Below the pieces are notes generated by a model. That model made no database searches and was not told where the DNA came from. It was given only the letters and a program-made list of their open reading frames with translations. This document shows, piece after piece, positions 33,690 through 45,700 of a stretch of DNA of 64,000 nt. A program made the position numbers and the translations under genes. The stretch is from Cornus controversa (Eukaryota; Streptophyta; Magnoliopsida; Cornales; Cornaceae): positions 25,460,806-25,524,805 of the forward strand of contig CM048848.1 of the NCBI GenBank assembly GCA_026545225.1. The letters are read 5' to 3'. The stretch's first letter is position 1. Each line of letters opens with the position of its first letter.

Positions 33690-34661
33690 AGCAGTAAGAT
33701 GAGATGTCTTCGTGGTAGCTATAGCTACAGCATTGTGAGGTCTAGTAAGTTTGAAGCACTCCTCAATTGTATGTCCAGATTTGCGACAATATCTGTAGGA
33801 ACGTTCATTATGTTTGGGGTGAAATGACTGTGCTCGCTGTTTGTTACCACTATTGCGACGAAAATAAGAAGAATATATGTGGAGTGAAGGCCCAAACTGA
33901 AAAGGCTGTGATTACGAAGGCCTAAATTGAAAAGGCTGGGATTGCGAAGACCGTGGGGGCTCAGACTGAGAAGGAGTAGATGGTGTAGCCAAGACAGGGA
34001 GATGAGCCTGAATTGTAGAACGAAGGGTCTGCAGACGTGTCTCCTCTCGGACAAGCTCATTAAGAGCTTCATCTAATGATGGGAGAGGTAAACGATGAAG
34101 AAGAGAACCACAGACAGACTCATAATCATCATGAAGATTCATCAAAAATTGATAAAGGTGTATCTGATCATGATACTCGTAAAATTTCTTGCTCTTTGAG
34201 GTAACTATCCATAATGGCTCTGACAAAGCTTGTTGATCCCAAAGACACTTTATACGAGCAAAAAACTCATTAATCCTCTAACCTGACTCTTGTTTAAGAT
34301 GACAAAGTTAGACCATTAACTAATATTGATGAGCACCATTAGACCCAGAATATCGAGAAACAAGCATGTCCCAAACCTCTTTGACAGTGTCATAACTCCC
34401 AAATTCCATACTAATGGAAAAACTAGATGTGTTGCGAAGCCATGTGATAATCTTGTGATTATTGCTATCCCAACCCTCAACACGAGTAGCAAAGGCTTCA
34501 TCTTTCTCATCAGTATCCTGAATAGGTAATTTTCAATCCCCTATAATGTAGGACCATAAATTGTGTCTTTTAAGAAAGCTGCGTATAGATTGACTCCAAA
34601 AAATATAGTTGTTCCCATCAAGTGTAACAGAAATTGGGTGAGAAATCTCATTTTGAGCCAT
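33690..34661 (-). pseudogene. gag of the Ty1/copia element
   Basis: The start MAQNEISHPISV lies at 34661. It continues over stops with NNYIFWSQSIRSFL, TWLRNTSSF, then FYEYHDQIHLYQFLMNLHDDY, LVREETRLQTL, a Ser/Pro/Gln-rich part, and a zinc-knuckle remnant CRKSGHTIEECFKL in which the first Cys has become Tyr. The stops in IIGD*KLP and HQY*LMV fit Trp and Gln codons changed by single C-to-T or G-to-A steps. Confidence 0.82.
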
Positions 34662-34739
34662 TTAGGAATTCTAAATGACAAAATAGACTGGAAAATTAGA
34701 ATCAGCGTGAAATTTTAAGCAAGGTAGGCCCAATTTTTT

Positions 34740-35130
34740 TTCCTCTTGTTGACGTGGTAGTAACTGATGATGTGGCAGTGAAGGGCTGACATGGCATATA
34801 AAGATGATGTGGCAGTACTTGATGATGTGGCAGTGCAGGGATGACATGGCAGATTAAGCTAACGTGGCAGAGGAAAAAATTGATGTGAAGGATGATATGC
34901 CAGATGAGTCAACGCTGACGTGGCATGGTATGTTGAGTAATTGATGATATGAGGTTGATGTGGTGGATGACGAGGCACTGTATGTTGAGTAACTGATGAT
35001 GTGGTAGATGACGTGGAGGTTGATGTGGCACTGTATGCTGAGTTGGTGATGATGTGGCGCATGTGTCAGCGCGTGAAAGGACTTGTTGGCACGTGAAGTG
35101 CATGGCTGCGAGTGATAGCGCGTGGGTGGC
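34740..35130. repeat. degenerate GATGTGGCA-type repeats in the leader of the Ty1/copia element
   Basis: Variants of TGATGTGGCAGTG and TGACGTGGCA recur at least a dozen times between the primer site and gag. Open frames of 64-92 codons on the minus strand here come from this repetition and resemble no protein. Confidence 0.6.
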
Positions 35131-35352
35131 ACATGGAAGCTCTGAAAAAAACTAGAGGACTCTGACGGCGCGTGTGGGAGCGTGAAGGCTCTGTTCGGGC
35201 TGTATTTTACAGCATCTTGATCATCTTGTCAAGGGCTTCGATCTGATATATTCAAAGGATCAAAACAAGTTCCAGAAGATTAAGTTTCGGCACCAAATAG
35301 AAAAGAGTTCTCTTTGAGTGATGAGAACAATTAAGCGGAAGAAATTTTTTAA

Positions 35353-35371
35353 AATCCTTGCTCTGATACCA
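35353..35371 (-). other. primer-binding site of the Ty1/copia element
   Basis: On the minus strand TGGTATCAGAGCAAGGATT follows the 5' LTR directly. TGGTATCAGAGC is complementary to the 3' end of plant initiator tRNA-Met, the usual primer of this group. Confidence 0.93.
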
Positions 35372-35575
35372 TGTTAGAAATAAGAGAAAAAAGAGATAAA
35401 TATCTCTAAATTATATTAATGAATAGTATGTGAAATAATATACAATGAGAGCATATATATAAGAGAAGGAAAGAGTGGAGAGCAAGTTATCCTATATATG
35501 GTAAGTCCCTAATCAGAGGAATCTTAATTGGATGTGGAAAAGGAAAAATATACAATATACTAATATATATTAACA
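35372..35575 (-). repeat. 5' LTR of the Ty1/copia element
   Basis: It is 204 bp, the partner of 30273-30476, bordered outside by the duplication AAAAT and inside by the tRNA-Met primer site. Confidence 0.92.
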
Positions 35576-36520
35576 AAAATAAAAACAACCACACAAAGTA
35601 ATAAATAAAGTAAAGTAAAAGATAACATCAAATATACGTGGAACAATTTAAGTCGGTAAAAAAAACACAAGTGAGGCTGTAGCTCTAGAGAACCAAATTC
35701 ACTATCGTCAAAGAAAAGTACAACAGACTCTATCTTAGACTCACACCCACTCTACTCTGCGAAAAACCATTATACTCTACCAAAAACTATTTGCTGAACA
35801 TCCCAGATTGACTCATGCGACTCCTCATCCAGTTGCTGCAAACTCTAGGTTTACTCCTCAATCTTTGTAGAAGGGTTGCCGGAAGAACATGAACACTCGG
35901 TGAATATTCTGTCCTCTTAGTAGTGCGATTGTCTTTTCCTTTCTCACGAACAAAAAATTGAGAAGAAACCAAAAGCTCTGATGTCTCACTGAATAAGATA
36001 ACTCTGTAGTAGTTTTTGTACTGTAGATCATATTGAGAATACTACCATAAGATCACTCGGTGTGTGCGCTCTAAAAAAAAACCAAAAAATCAAAGATGAT
36101 TTTTTGTCCTAAAAATACTAAAAAAACTCTCTCTCTCTCTTAAATAATAATTTTCTGAAAGCATAATTGTAGAGAAAATATAAGAGAGTATTTACATATG
36201 ATGAAGTCCTAAATTTACTTGGAAATCAAGTAAAAAAAACCTTTTAGAACGTTTCCCAAAGTTTCAAGGATTTTTAAAAACTAATTTGACTCCAAACAAA
36301 AGTTTCCTTATTGAAAAAGTAATCTCAGCAAAGTCAGACAATTTTGAGGAATACTTGGACTAGTCGAACTCTTATTAACTGAGCTGGACTAGTTTGGGGA
36401 ACAAGTGGACCAATACTATGTATAAAAAATATCCTTTGAGAAACCAAGATATGTTGGACTGGTCCAAAGAACAAATGGACTGGTCAAACTTTGAAAACTT
36501 TAAAGAAATTAAGTTACAAC

Positions 36521-37266
36521 TAGGAGTGGCAAATTGGGTGCAAACCCGCTAACCCGCCCAGTCAAAAATGGATATGGGTGACTTATTTTCTTATACGGGT
36601 CATAAACGGGTTGGATAAATATAAACCAATTAATTGACGGGTTAGATGGGTTGAATATGAGTACCCATATTCAATTCATCTTTTACCCATAAAATAAAAT
36701 GTAAATTAAAGTTTCTCTCTTCTATCCAACCTCTCTCTCTCTCTCTCTTTGATCTCACTTCTCTCTCTCTTCCCTTTCTCTCTCTTTGATCCCACCTCTC
36801 TCTCTCTCTCTTCCCCTTTCTTTCTCTTCGATCCCACCTCTCTCTTCTCCTTTCTCTCTCTATACTTGGTGAATCTCTTTTTTTTTTTAAGAAAAAAACA
36901 TTTTAGTAAGAATTCTATTTTTAGAAAAAATAATATTTTTCCTTTTTAGTAATTATTGTAGGGTTTCACCATTGTAATTTCTTAATTAAAAATAAGAAGA
37001 ATATATAATTTAGACACAAACTTTATAGTGCAACAAAAATTTTCATTGGAGCGTTGTCTATGCATATATATAATATATATTCACCGTCTTATATAGGATT
37101 CATGAACGAACTTGTTATTTTTCGCTGCAGTACGTCTCTTATCAGTCCTAAAAATGTGAAATTGTGTAAACTAAGCGTACATGCAGTGATCTCTTGAAAT
37201 GAAGTTGTGCTTGATTTTGTATTAAGTGGTTCAAATTAAGATGAGACCCACCCTATCTTCATTGAT

Positions 37267-37305
<39 letters not shown>

Positions 37306-38004
37306 TAACTGAGATGATTAGTGGATTTGTTAATAGAAAATCTAAAAAAATGTTGCATACGAAAGGAAGGTAGGTATGTTTGTGTTTTGATATTGGAAGC
37401 AGTAAGTACAAGTTCATCCATTATTCTTTTCCTTGTATTTATTTATTATTCTAAGCATTTTCATTTTACACTATGATAATAATAATAAAATCTTAATTTG
37501 TATGTAATATATTTTCAAGTTTGGCATTTAGTCAGTTCTCTTAGCTGTTAGGTCAGCGAAACTCGCATTCCAATAACTTAATTAATAGCCAAATTGAAAA
37601 GAAATTATAATTATTATGCAAGTATTGATATAAAAATATATATACCATACACATTGTATAAAGTGTTCTCTCCAATTCATTGGGTGATATGAAAAAACTA
37701 CCTAGAGTTTTGTTTAGAGAATCCATGAAAAATAAATAGATCAAAAATTAAATCATTTTGATTCAGACCAGCATAGATATATACTATAGGTGTTTGTGTG
37801 TAGATATATAAATACATTAGTATCTTTTGTTACTGTCATGTCTAGTCGGGTCAAATATGGGTTGACTGGTTGACCCAACCCATAGTCAACCCGCCTATAT
37901 TTGACCCGCTACAAATGGGTTGAATATGGGTCACAATCCATATTCAACCTGCCCATATTTGACCCGGTCCAAATCCGCCCAACCCGTCCAGTTTGCCACC
38001 CCTA
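36521..38004. mobile_element. non-autonomous hAT element, 1484 bp
   Basis: It starts TAGGAGTGGCAAATTGGG and ends (inverse) TAGGGGTGGCAAACTGG. Flanking 8-bp sequences are GTTACAAC (36513-36520) and GTTACAAT (38005-38012), seven of eight identical. Subterminal regions are rich in AACGGGTT and TTGACCC words in both orientations, as expected for transposase-binding sites of hAT elements. The middle holds CT-rich (36722-36865) and TA-rich (37265-37305) tracts and no transposase. Confidence 0.85.
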
Positions 38005-38115
38005 GTTACAATTCTAATTTTCGAAGTTGGACTTCAAAATATAATGTGCAACGTGTCTTCACACACTTACCTTGACTATATGAAGTTCTCAGTTTTCAGA
38101 TTGTTGACACTGAAA

Positions 38116-38641
38116 TAGAACTCAGCAGCCCCACAATGACAACATTCTTATCTTTTTGCAGAACCATTTCCTTTCACAATAAAATTTGTAGTTAAAAACT
38201 ATTAAAAATTATAATTTTTCCTTTCCTTTGACGATAAAATTTTAGATTTTTAAAGAAATATAAAATACTTTTTTGCATGCTGATGTCTGTTTTAGCCTCT
38301 TTCTTTGTGATTTCAGAATCCTTACATCACCAAATAGCTAGGAACTCAAGACAATAAAAGAAGAAATTGAACTTCTTACCTAACCCAACGCAAAAAGGAA
38401 AATAGAAACACCTGAGTTGAGAGATAGTAGAAATTGTTCCCATCACACTCAATACTTGAGTACGTATGACACCTAATATAGGGAACAAAGCAGAAGCTAG
38501 CTATTTCCTCTAATATTAATTGTGGAAGAAGCAAATATAACCTCCCCCAAGTATATTAATTCATCCCTGACTATAGTTATTATTATTATTTTTATCTTCA
38601 GCTTTACATACATACTTACATACATACAAGGCTGGTTGGCC
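38116..38641. other. intergenic, no gene seen
   Basis: AT-rich sequence between two mobile elements. Short frames without recognisable content. Confidence 0.5.
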
Positions 38642-39537
38642 CAGGGGCGGAGCCTGGATTCTGGTGTTAGCTTGACTAGACTAAAGCCTATGCTTCCAAA
38701 GTAAACAATTAACCTGAAAATTTATCAATTAGTTATTTAAATAAATTTTATTATCAAACTTTCCTAACAAGGATAGAAAATGATTAAGCTAAAATTGAAA
38801 AAGCTTTCAATTAAACAATTTGACTTTTAACTTATAAACAAATACAAAATTCATGTAGTAATATCACAAATTAATAATTAAGCAAAATTTGGAACACGTC
38901 ATACATATCAACTATCAATCTATCATTATTTTTAATTATCAATTAATAGTATAATCGTACTAATAGAATAATTCAAAAATAATACTTCTAATTCAATAGT
39001 CCTTTATTCCAATTTTCGCTAATATATAAGTATATCTCTGATCACTACCCTAAAAAAATAAGCTTAGTTTGATAAATATTTATCTATTAAATAAAGTACA
39101 ACTGCTTCTTTTTCTTTTTTTTGAAACTCATATAAAAAATTATTTCTCAATCCAAGGAACAAAATTGAAATTAAATTAGGAACTGAATTGGTATAAAAGG
39201 GATTAGTGTGTGGGTGTGCTTATATTCATGACGTGTATGTGCTATTGAGATTTTGGATACAAAATTGACATAGTATACTATTATATTAGTATTGAGTTTC
39301 TAAAGGCCCAATGGCGAATGAAGAATTGGATTTGGGAGAGTTTATTAGTATTGAGTTTCTAAAGGCCCAATGGCCAATGAAGAATTGTGTTTGACCGGGT
39401 TTGGTAGAGTTTATTAGTATTGAGTTTTTAAAGGCCCAATGACTAATGAAGAATTGGGTTTGGGGGGGCCAAGTAGTGCATATGGGGGGGGGGGGGGGGG
39501 GGGGGGGCATGGCCCCTGGTCCCCAGCTCCGCCCCAT
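38642..39537. mobile_element. hAT-like non-autonomous element with CAGGGGCGGAG end
   Basis: The left end CAGGGGCGGAGCCTGG is the classical terminus of a plant hAT group. The right end reads CCAGCTCCGCCCCATG, an inverse match with one extra base. Flanks GGTTGGCC and GTTGGGCC are similar but not identical, so the duplication is imperfect. Inside, near the right end, are three tandem repeats (39283-39480) and a run of more than 20 G (39484-39507). No coding capacity. Confidence 0.6.
39283..39480. repeat. three direct repeats of 60-70 bp
   Basis: TTAGTATTGAGTTTCTAAAG followed by GCCCAATGGC.AATGAAGAATTG recurs three times (near 39283, 39343 and 39414). An 83-codon minus-strand frame here reflects the repeat and the adjacent G run. 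Confidence 0.85.
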
Positions 39538-39915
39538 GTTGGGCCCTTACGAGACTTAGGTTGTCGCATGTTGCTTAAGGCCCCAGTCAACATAAGGCCT
39601 CCAAAAAATATTTACTCTTTATATTATAAATTTTTTTTATTTTTTTAATCTACTATCACTAGACTTCTTTTTTTTTTTTTCTTTTTGCTTTTATTATTAA
39701 ACCTCAACCAATTTGACAATTTCCTAAAAAAATATTCTCTCTCTCACATAACACTAGCCGAAATTTGTATTTAATATACACTAACTTTTAATGTTGTAAT
39801 AGTGATAACACTACCTTATAAATTTAGGAAATTGAAAATTGTAAAACATTCCATCTCCTATTAATTTTAGAAAAATGATAGGTAGACAGAATTGTTAGGG
39901 AAAATTGTCAGACAT

Positions 39916-40506
39916 CAAGGAAGCACGGACACGGACACGGAATACAGGTACGAAATGATACGGATACGGCGATACGAAAATTCTCAAAAAAATATGATAC
40001 GGACACGACAAGGATACGTCGAATAAATAAATAAATAAAAATATTATATTATACATAAAATATTAAGTTTTATTCTTCAACCATACAATAAATATACTTA
40101 AAACAATTATACAAAATATAATAAGTTAAAATCTAGAAATCCTCTATCTTTTCTAATATTATTTACAATGATTCACTTACTTGAGGGTTTTAAAAATATT
40201 TTTGTTTAATTATAAAATGATCCTTATTTTCTAACCTATAAAGTTTTTAACATTACATCTCAACCCCATTTTATATAACAAAAAATTACAAATTTGCCCC
40301 GAAAAGTATCATAAATGTATCCTAAGCGTATCTCAGACGTATCCCTCCCGTATCTCATCCGCATTCGATATTCAAAAAATAATTTTAAAAAATTGGATAC
40401 TTCTTAGCCGTATCGGACACGTATCTTGTCATATCCTGATCGTATCCATATCGGATACATGTCTGGTACGACCACGGGACCATAAAGGTCATATCCGTGC
40501 TTTGTA
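39916..40506. mobile_element. Mutator-like MITE, about 591 bp
   Basis: Flanked by the 9-bp direct repeat GTCAGACAT (39907-39915 and 40507-40515). The ends are inverse matches, CAAGGAAGCACGGACACGG on the left against TACAAAGCACGGATATG on the right, and the complementarity goes on inward with GATACGG/CCGTATC words. A 9-bp duplication fits the Mutator superfamily. No coding capacity. Confidence 0.8.
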
Positions 40507-40515
40507 GTCAGACAT

Positions 40516-41524
40516 ACATTTTCTCATCCATAGAATGCATTTGGTGGGACCTATCATATGCATCCAATGAATGTAAAAGTATAGGTCTGACAATTCTGCT
40601 TAAATAACATAGTTCTTGATTTTATCTTTTTTTTTTCTTTACTCCACACATTTTTAACTTTTTCCCTCCTATGTCATTGCAACATTTATCTTTTATATTC
40701 TCTCACGGACTTTCCAATCTCCATCTATCTCCTCTCTCAGTCTTTCATTGCAACATATTTTTCTTCTCCACTCATTGTAACAATAAATTTACCAGAAGCT
40801 TTCAAGCTACTAGCCACAAAATAATTGAACATTTTTTGGAGCATTGATCGGATTTTTTTAACATTAGGTTTTATTGTTCTTTAACTTAAATTATTTTGTA
40901 TTCTTATTATTTTTTGTTCTTATAAAATTATATATTTTGTTTATAATCATTGTTATTTATATTATTAAATATCAGAATATGTCTACTACAAACTATGAAT
41001 TAGGATATGAAATTTAAAAAAAAAAAAAGAAGAATAGATAAACTAATTAAATCTCAAAAAGAAACTTTTGATAAATTTGTTAAACCTAATAATCAAATAA
41101 CAAAAAAATTAGGTAAAAATTCTTCAAAAAATAATCTATTAAATATTAAAAAGCTACTTTTATAATTTTTGTAAAACTTGAATACAAGAATTAACTTTGT
41201 ATCTCAAAAAATAAGAATAAAATTTAAATAAGTATTATTAATTATTATTTAATATTAATATATTAAATATTAAAAGAATAATTTTATAATTTTTGTCTGA
41301 CACCTCAAATTATCAAATTATGTTGAGCGTAAAGACTAGCTGGTACATATTTTGTTTGCATGCCACGTCTTGTACACCAACGAATTAGTAATTTAAACTA
41401 TCCCACAAAATAGATAAAGTTTGAAATGTCTGTTTTCATAATACGACTTTTGTTTCTTTTAAGACAGAGACCGCTAATAAAATTATTATCAGATCACCAC
41501 TTGTTTCTAATGGAGATAAGACTT
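40516..41524. other. AT-rich intergenic sequence
   Basis: No coding frame, tandem array or terminal repeats recognised. Confidence 0.5.
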
Positions 41525-41672
41525 TTCTTCTACAGTACATTTCTGGGCACTTTCGTTTAAGTTAGAATATATATATATATATATAATATCTACAGTAGAC
41601 TTCTGGGCTCTTTCGTTTAAGTTAAATATCTACAGTAGAGTTCTGGGCACTTTCGTTTAAGTTAGAATATTG
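41525..41672. repeat. three tandem repeats with TCTACAGTAGA core
   Basis: CTACAGTAGA..TCTGGGC.CTTTCGTTTAAGTTA occurs three times in a row (near 41530, 41590 and 41630), the first followed by a (TA)n tract. Confidence 0.8.
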
Positions 41673-41699
41673 AGAGAGTTTGACGAGTCAAGGCGTCAA

Positions 41700-42410
41700 A
41701 AGTTTTTTTTTTTTTAATAATAGGTGGTGTTAAGGGGGTTTGAATTTGAGGTAAGTCGACACATTTTAGAAATGAGTCGACACAAAAATGATACGCAAAA
41801 ATTAGATTGAGTTTGAATTTAAGCTGTCTAACTCGTGACATAACTACGACACGATTACAACACGAGTTATTCATATATTATGATTTTATACAAATTTATA
41901 TATACATAGTTATATATATTGCAATTGTTTGTAATCTATTTGTTTGTTTACAGAACTGATGTAACCATAAAATGTAATGATATGATTGTTATGGTATCTT
42001 TCCAGTTGTGGAATTACTTTAGTATGTTATTGAGTTTATAAATAGATACAAAATTTATAATATAGTTTGATTTTAGAATTTATGTATTGATATGTATTTT
42101 ATTTTTTATATGATATTTAGATAGATTTTTAGAGGTAGAAAAACTCATATGATATAAGTTAAATGGATTAAAAATGTTATTAAATAAGTGGTGTCATTAT
42201 ATGACATGTTTATTAAACGGGTTACACAGATCGATACGGATAACACGTTTAATAAACGAGTTGGATTAGTATTGAGAGTGTCTAACACGATTATTAAACG
42301 GGTTAAATTAGAGTTTGTTAGTAAAATACTCATAAATCGACACGACACGATACGAAAACACGAATTGTTGGATCTCACTGAAGTACGTACGTGTTGGGCG
42401 ACCATTAATT
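41700..42410. other. possible decayed DNA element with ACACGACACG words
   Basis: GTCGACAC words near 41754-41790, TACGACACGATTACAACACG near 41845, repeated TTATTAAACGGGTTA words (42210-42305) and CGACACGACACGATACG near 42339-42358 resemble a plant MITE type. No clear termini or target duplication were found. It lies about 300 bp upstream of the receptor kinase gene. Confidence 0.35.
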
Positions 42411-42714
42411 AACTTGTTAGAATGTAAGAGTAGCACATACACACAATTAATTGGGTCTCGAGTCTCCTCTGGCTCTGAGTCTGCTGCCTCTACAAGTCAA
42501 GTCTTTTGTATCATTTTCCAAGTCAACTGGCGTGTTTAAGCTGATAGATAGATAGAGAGATGAAACATTCATATATCTTAATACTATATTATTGTGAACA
42601 AACAAAAACAACACACAATAAAGAATTTGATTCTTCCTCTTCCTCTTGTTCTTCTTCTTCTTGTTGTGATTGTTATTATTATTATTTTTTTGTTAATTGG
42701 CCTTGGATCTTCAA

Positions 42715-45700
42715 ATGGCTATTGCCTCCTTTTTTGTTTTCATTTTTCTGTCTCATCTACTGCTTATTCACTCAGCTGAAGCTGATGATAACAAACCCCT
42801 ACCCCTACCCATTTGCCCAGAGTCCTTCCAATTCCGATGCGGAACTAACAACACTATCAGCTTCCCTTTCACAAATATCTCGTATCCCAATTGCGGTTTT
42901 GTGGTAGATTGTGATCAACCAGTTCAAAAGGTCCATCTGGTGAGCCAATACCCTCCCTATGATGTCTTGGCCATAGATGGCAATATCCTTCATATTCGAG
43001 ATCCCCTGCTTGAAATTCACAAATCTGAGGAAATATGCAATGGAACGTTCAAGAATCTAACTCTTCCCCGCTCAGATTTCATTTCATTCGAGATCTTGAA
43101 CAATCTCACCTTCTTCAAGTGCAACAATACTCCTCCGACAGAGGATTATTTCAGTCATCATAATTATATTAGTTACAATGGCTGCACACCCTACTCTCTC
43201 TACTACACTTATCCAGATTATCAACCTACATCTGTTAAACTTCCAGATGAATGTTCAGTTATTCAGTTGCCAGCGTTATGGCCGCGTACTCATCCTCCAA
43301 ACGACGGAGAACCCCCATTTCGACTATTGACTACAACTTTCCGTCTTGAATTCCATATATCCAATGAATTTTGTTTGAGGTGTGCTTTTAAGGGAGGAAA
43401 ATGTCAACATATCAATCAAAAGCCTCAATGTCATTGGAAGAAGGAAGGTATGGCCGTTTCTACATATATATATATATATATATATATGCTGCTATTTCTT
43501 CATTAATTAATTATTAATCCACACAAACCAAACCAATTCAATATCTTCAATCAATACGACTCTGTTTTACACCAATTAATTGCTTCTTTATTTGGGCAGG
43601 ACTTAATTTTTTTTTATTTTCATCTTTAGTTGAGGTTTCAAGAGTAAGCAAACTACACTACTTTGGCTTCATACTTCTTTATGTCACAACTAACATCTTT
43701 CTGCTTGACATTAATTGCAGGAAAAAGAAAGTTGGGATGGATTCTAGGAACAAATCTTAATGTATTGTGAACAAACAAAGACAGAATTGAATTCTTTTTC
43801 TTCTTCTTCTTCGAAGTTAATTTTGATTTTGTAAAATTGGGAATTTGGAATGCTTATTGCCACAATCTTAGCTTTCTTCTTTTTCTCTCATCCAGTGCTT
43901 CTTCACTCAGCTGATGACTATAAATCCCAACCTGTCTGCCCACAGTTTTTCGAATGCAAAATACTTGGCTCCTTCTGCTTCCCTTTCAATAATACCATGT
44001 CACCAACGCTGACTCATGGTATATAATTATGATGAAAGTCCAAGTGATAGAAGCATAGATCATGAAATGATTGAAATTCATTATGAAGAGCTTCAGCATC
44101 ACTTGTCCAGCCAAAATTGCAAAAGTTCCAATGCATCAGCAAAAATTGTTTACAAGTCTGATGCTTTTCACTCTCCTTGTGTATGCTTTTCTTCCAAACT
44201 CACCAAGAACAATCTTCAGATTCTTGTCACTTGAAGGAGGGGCGTCACTGATATCCTGTTAGAAGCATAAATCATGATGCGATTGAAATTCATGATGAAG
44301 CGCTTCAGCATCAATTGTCCAACGAAGATTACGATAATACGTTCAAGAATTTAACTCTTCCTAAGCTTCCTTTCATTTCCTGCATGATCCTGACAAATCC
44401 CACATTCTTCAAGTGTCACAACCCTCGACTTATCCCTCCAATGGGTGAATACAATAATAAATTGAACTGCTCAGCCAACTCTTTCTATTTTCTACTACAG
44501 ATCATATTCAGAAGCTATATGGTTAATCAACTCCTGACCGCCTTCTACATCACTGTTCAGCTGACAATTTTATGGCCACCAATTAATCCAAATGCCTATG
44601 ATCCTTTTCAACTGTTGGCTTCTTAAATTGTTTCAATCCTCTATGTCATGGTAAAAGGAGGCCAATGTCTAAATGTCGGGGATGAGTTTAAATTTCTGAA
44701 CTGGTAAACAAGGTATTCGAATTTCTAGATGATATATACCACACACGAACAAATTCAAAATCTTGAATGAAAATGAATCTCAAACCACACCTACTGGTTC
44801 CTTAACTGGGCACGATTTAATTGTTTTTTATTACTTATGTTTTAGTAGTTAAGGTTTTAGGAGTATGCAAACCACACTATTTTGGGTTCATACTTCTTGA
44901 TCATGTCTGAACTAACATTGTTCTGTTTGACATTGATTGCAGGAAAAAGAAACTACAGTTTGATTCTAGCAACAGGTAATGTACCTTCTTAATTATTTGA
45001 TTTTTGTAAGAGAAATCAAATGACTTGTATAAGTTTCAGTAGGTAATCCATTCACTAACTAAAATCTGCGTTTTGTTCTTCGTATGCGTTTATAGTTTTT
45101 GATCGGTAAAGTACATAAAACACTCTTATAATTTGAAAATTGTGAAAAAAAAATGTCATTGTAGTTTGTATTTGGTGCAAATCAACCCTTATAATCCGTA
45201 AAATTATCCTTGTACATCCAAAATATTTGGTCACAAAAATTGTGAAAATATGTAAGAATACCCACCACCATCACGGTTCAACCTCTTCATAAAGACGAGA
45301 CCCTATGCAAGGCCGCCGATGAGCCTCAGTGAGGACCCCGGCCGGACCTCCATCTTCTCCGGCCACCACAGACCCACCACGAAGAAGACTCTCTCCACTG
45401 CGAGAGGCCACCCACAACCGTGAAACACCAAGCCTCCTCCGAGATGACCCACTTCTGGGTCTCATCCAACTCGGGTGGAGAAGGAGACAGAGGTGATAAT
45501 TGAGTGCCAGAGCTTGCAAACCGTGGAGGCAAGAACGATTCACCGTATTGGGAGGTATGAGAGAATCAGTTCCGTTACGTCAGAACTCACGTACTCCCAA
45601 TTGAATGAATCGGATTGAGAATTGGGTTCTTTGTTGGAATTCGATTCTTCCATGATCAAATCGCTACTTCTTGGGATGTATAGAGAGAGGGAAACAGGAG

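Larger units (their letters stand above)
30273..35575 (-). mobile_element. complete Ty1/copia retrotransposon, 5303 bp
   Basis: Two 204-bp LTRs (30273-30476 and 35372-35575) both run TGTTA..TAACA and are flanked by the perfect 5-bp duplication AAAAT (30268-30272 and 35576-35580). By eye the LTRs differ at about 19 of 204 positions (about 9 percent), so the insertion is not recent. The primer site for initiator tRNA-Met lies next to the right LTR and a purine tract (TTGAGGGGGAG on the minus strand) next to the left. The order gag, protease, integrase, RT, RNase H on the minus strand defines Ty1/copia. An Ale/Retrofit-like lineage seems likely from the short LTRs and protease motif but is not certain. 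Many stops make it defective. Confidence 0.93.
30160..38115. repeat. LTR-like dispersed repeat, copy 2, cut by two insertions
   Basis: The pieces 30160-30272, 35576-36520 and 38005-38115 line up in order with copy 1 at 27969-29116. The first gap is the Ty1/copia element (30273-35575, duplication AAAAT), the second the hAT element (36521-38004, duplication GTTACAAC/GTTACAAT). Since both insertions are absent from copy 1, they are younger than this repeat. Confidence 0.65.
43448..44942 (+). other. intron 1 of the receptor kinase gene, containing a duplicated exon set
   Basis: Donor GTATGG at 43448 and acceptor ATTGCAG before 44943. The intron holds a first, decayed mini-exon (43730-43777) and a decayed second copy of exon 1 (43850-44705). 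A (TA)n tract follows the donor (43463-43486). Confidence 0.75.

Noticed and set aside
34854..35132. Frames of 64-92 codons rich in Ser, Thr and His
   Set aside because: They come from the GATGTGGCA-type repeats in the leader of the copia element.
42697..42714. Earlier start of the receptor kinase at a TTG
   Set aside because: Plant genes rarely start at TTG. The ATG at 42715 begins a good signal peptide.
43448..43506. Exon 1 read through to 43506
   Set aside because: It runs through a GTATGG splice donor into a (TA)n tract with EGMAVSTYIYIY-like sequence, and the phase-matched acceptor downstream fits the family structure better.
45271..45543. 90-codon minus-strand frame in intron 2
   Set aside because: No recognised domain, lies in an intron, and high G and C content alone makes long frames likely.
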